Below, piece by piece: positions 5,588 to 6,031 of a DNA stretch of 6,031 bases. Each line of letters opens with the position of its first letter. The first letter of the stretch is position 1. The position numbers and the translations under genes are program-made. The notes under the pieces are model-generated. The model did not search any database. It was not told the DNA's origin and was given only the letters and a program-made list of their open reading frames with translations. Source of the stretch: Candidatus Omnitrophota bacterium (GTDB lineage: Bacteria > Omnitrophota > Gorgyraeia > Gygaellales > Profunditerraquicolaceae); assembly GCA_028717985.1 (NCBI GenBank), contig JAQUMS010000090.1:1-6031 (forward strand), in the 5' to 3' direction.

Positions 5588-5616
5588 CTGACATGAACGG
5601 GAAAAAATGTTATAAT
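5588..5616 (+). promoter_or_regulatory. Sigma70-type promoter with extended -10
   Basis: CTGACA at 5588-5593 (5/6 of the -35 consensus) is separated by 17 nt from a perfect TATAAT at 5611-5616, which is preceded by TGT to give an extended -10. The expected transcription start is near 5623, leaving a leader of about 73 nt before the TTG start at 5696. It lies downstream of the tRNA, so it serves the membrane protein gene independently. Confidence 0.75.
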
Positions 5617-5682
5617 TAATACAAGTTATTAAATTCCCTGGAGTTGTGAAGGGTGGTATCTTTTTTAATTTCTCTGCGAGCG

Positions 5683-5689
5683 GGTGGAG
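5683..5689 (+). promoter_or_regulatory. Ribosome-binding site fixing a TTG start
   Basis: GGTGGAG is placed 6 nt before the TTG at 5696. It supports this codon over the in-frame GTG at 5684, which lies inside the site itself. The frame is closed by a TAA at 5666, so no earlier ATG is available. Confidence 0.65.
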
Positions 5690-5695
5690 CATCAT

Positions 5696-6031
5696 TTGAT
5701 CTGTTTTACTGAATTTTTAGATAACGTCCGGGATAAATGTAAGGGAAAAAATTATTTTATCCGTTTGCCCGTTTTAATTTTTTTCGCCTATATTCTTTTT
5801 CGGTATCTTAAGGACCCGTTATACGGCAGTGTTTTTTCCGGTGTAACTCTCGGGATCCATGAATTGGGGCATTTTATTTTTAATCTGTTTGGTATGTTTA
5901 TGGGCGTGGCAGGGGGCACGATAGCCCAATTGGCGGTGCCGGTTATCGTGGGTTTCGGTTTTTACCGGCAGGGAGATTTTTTCGCGGTTACGTTCGCCTT
6001 AGGCTGGCTATCGACAAGCCTATTTGACGCC
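5696..6031 (+). CDS. Multipass membrane protein with HELGH motif, 3' end outside the window
   Basis: The first 112 codons of a gene that runs off the right edge, in a frame with no ATG near its beginning. It uses TTG with a good ribosome-binding site, behind a strong promoter. A short charged N-terminus (about 1-20) is followed by hydrophobic stretches at about 22-38, 45-70, 76-90 and 95-110. H-E-L-G-H at 55-59 matches the HExxH zinc-metalloprotease signature and lies within or next to a membrane segment, as in site-2 (M50-type) proteases. G-G-T-I-A-Q-L-A-V-P (73-82) and the later F-A-x-x-F-A-L-G-W-L-S-T-S-L-F-D-A (96-112) remind me of a family of uncharacterised bacterial HELGH membrane proteins. 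No enzymatic function is shown, and the third zinc ligand would be beyond the window. It is separated from the pilin operon by a tRNA and its own promoter, so no functional link is implied. Confidence 0.8.
   Translation, partial: MICFTEFLDNVRDKCKGKNYFIRLPVLIFFAYILFRYLKDPLYGSVFSGVTLGIHELGHFIFNLFGMFMGVAGGTIAQLAVPVIVGFGFYRQGDFFAVTFALGWLSTSLFDA

Noticed and set aside
5343..5619. Overlapping ORFs on both strands across 5343-5594 (-) and 5383-5619 (+)
   Set aside because: Both are read through the tRNA-Ala gene. Their peptides (for example S-N-P-R-P-L-R-C-E-R and S-S-V-G-R-A-L-R-S-Q) are classic spurious translations of a tRNA and its antisense.
5646..5699. 17-codon GTG-started leader ORF whose TGA overlaps the TTG start (TTGA)
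   Set aside because: The GGAG ahead of it is only 2 nt from the GTG and the peptide has no recognisable pattern. The overlap could be chance.

Overview
The window holds most of a type II secretion / type IV pilus-type gene cluster from a Gram-negative (diderm) bacterium, followed by a tRNA gene and the start of an unrelated membrane protein gene. The secretin at the left edge implies an outer membrane. Base composition is moderately AT-rich. The pilin style (short mature pilins of about 125 to 130 residues with paired cysteines near the C-terminus) reminds me of candidate phyla such as Omnitrophota or Elusimicrobiota. That is recollection, not proof.

Layout, all on the + strand: (1) 1-233, the C-terminal end of a GspD/PilQ-type secretin. 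(2) 252-1967, a complete GspE/PilB/MshE-type assembly ATPase with an N-terminal MshEN domain and a four-cysteine zinc site. (3) 1983-3230, a complete GspF/PilC inner-membrane platform protein. (4) 3231-3418, an intergenic region with a near-consensus sigma70 promoter, an A/T tract placed like an UP element, and a 15-bp operator-like palindrome in the leader. (5) 3419-3820 and 3822-4211, two GspG-like (pseudo)pilins in tandem, sharing a C-x-G-T-x-C C-terminal motif. (6) 4210-4334, a 125-bp inverted-repeat element resembling a MITE or REP-type element. (7) 4338-4724 and 4708-5289, two overlapping minor (pseudo)pilins of GspI/PilV and GspJ/PilW type. (8) 5290-5425, a spacer with no convincing gene. 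(9) 5426-5501, tRNA-Ala(CGC). (10) 5588-5616, a strong promoter driving a TTG-started multipass membrane protein with an HELGH motif. That gene runs off the right edge and is absent from a simple ATG-based ORF search.

The gene order D-E-F-G-G/H-I-J matches the canonical type II secretion order. The ATPase and platform protein would drive polymerisation of the pilin-like subunits, with the I/J-type minor pilins forming the tip or initiation complex and the secretin forming the outer-membrane pore. Type II secretion pseudopilus and type IV pilus cannot be told apart from this window. No PilT, prepilin peptidase or GspC/K/L/M is present here.

The most interesting points are the complete two-motif c-di-GMP-binding signature in the ATPase, the hairpin element between pilin genes 2 and 3 that may supply or hide the downstream ribosome-binding site and start, the shared cysteine motif of the two G-like pilins, and the truncated HELGH membrane protein gene.
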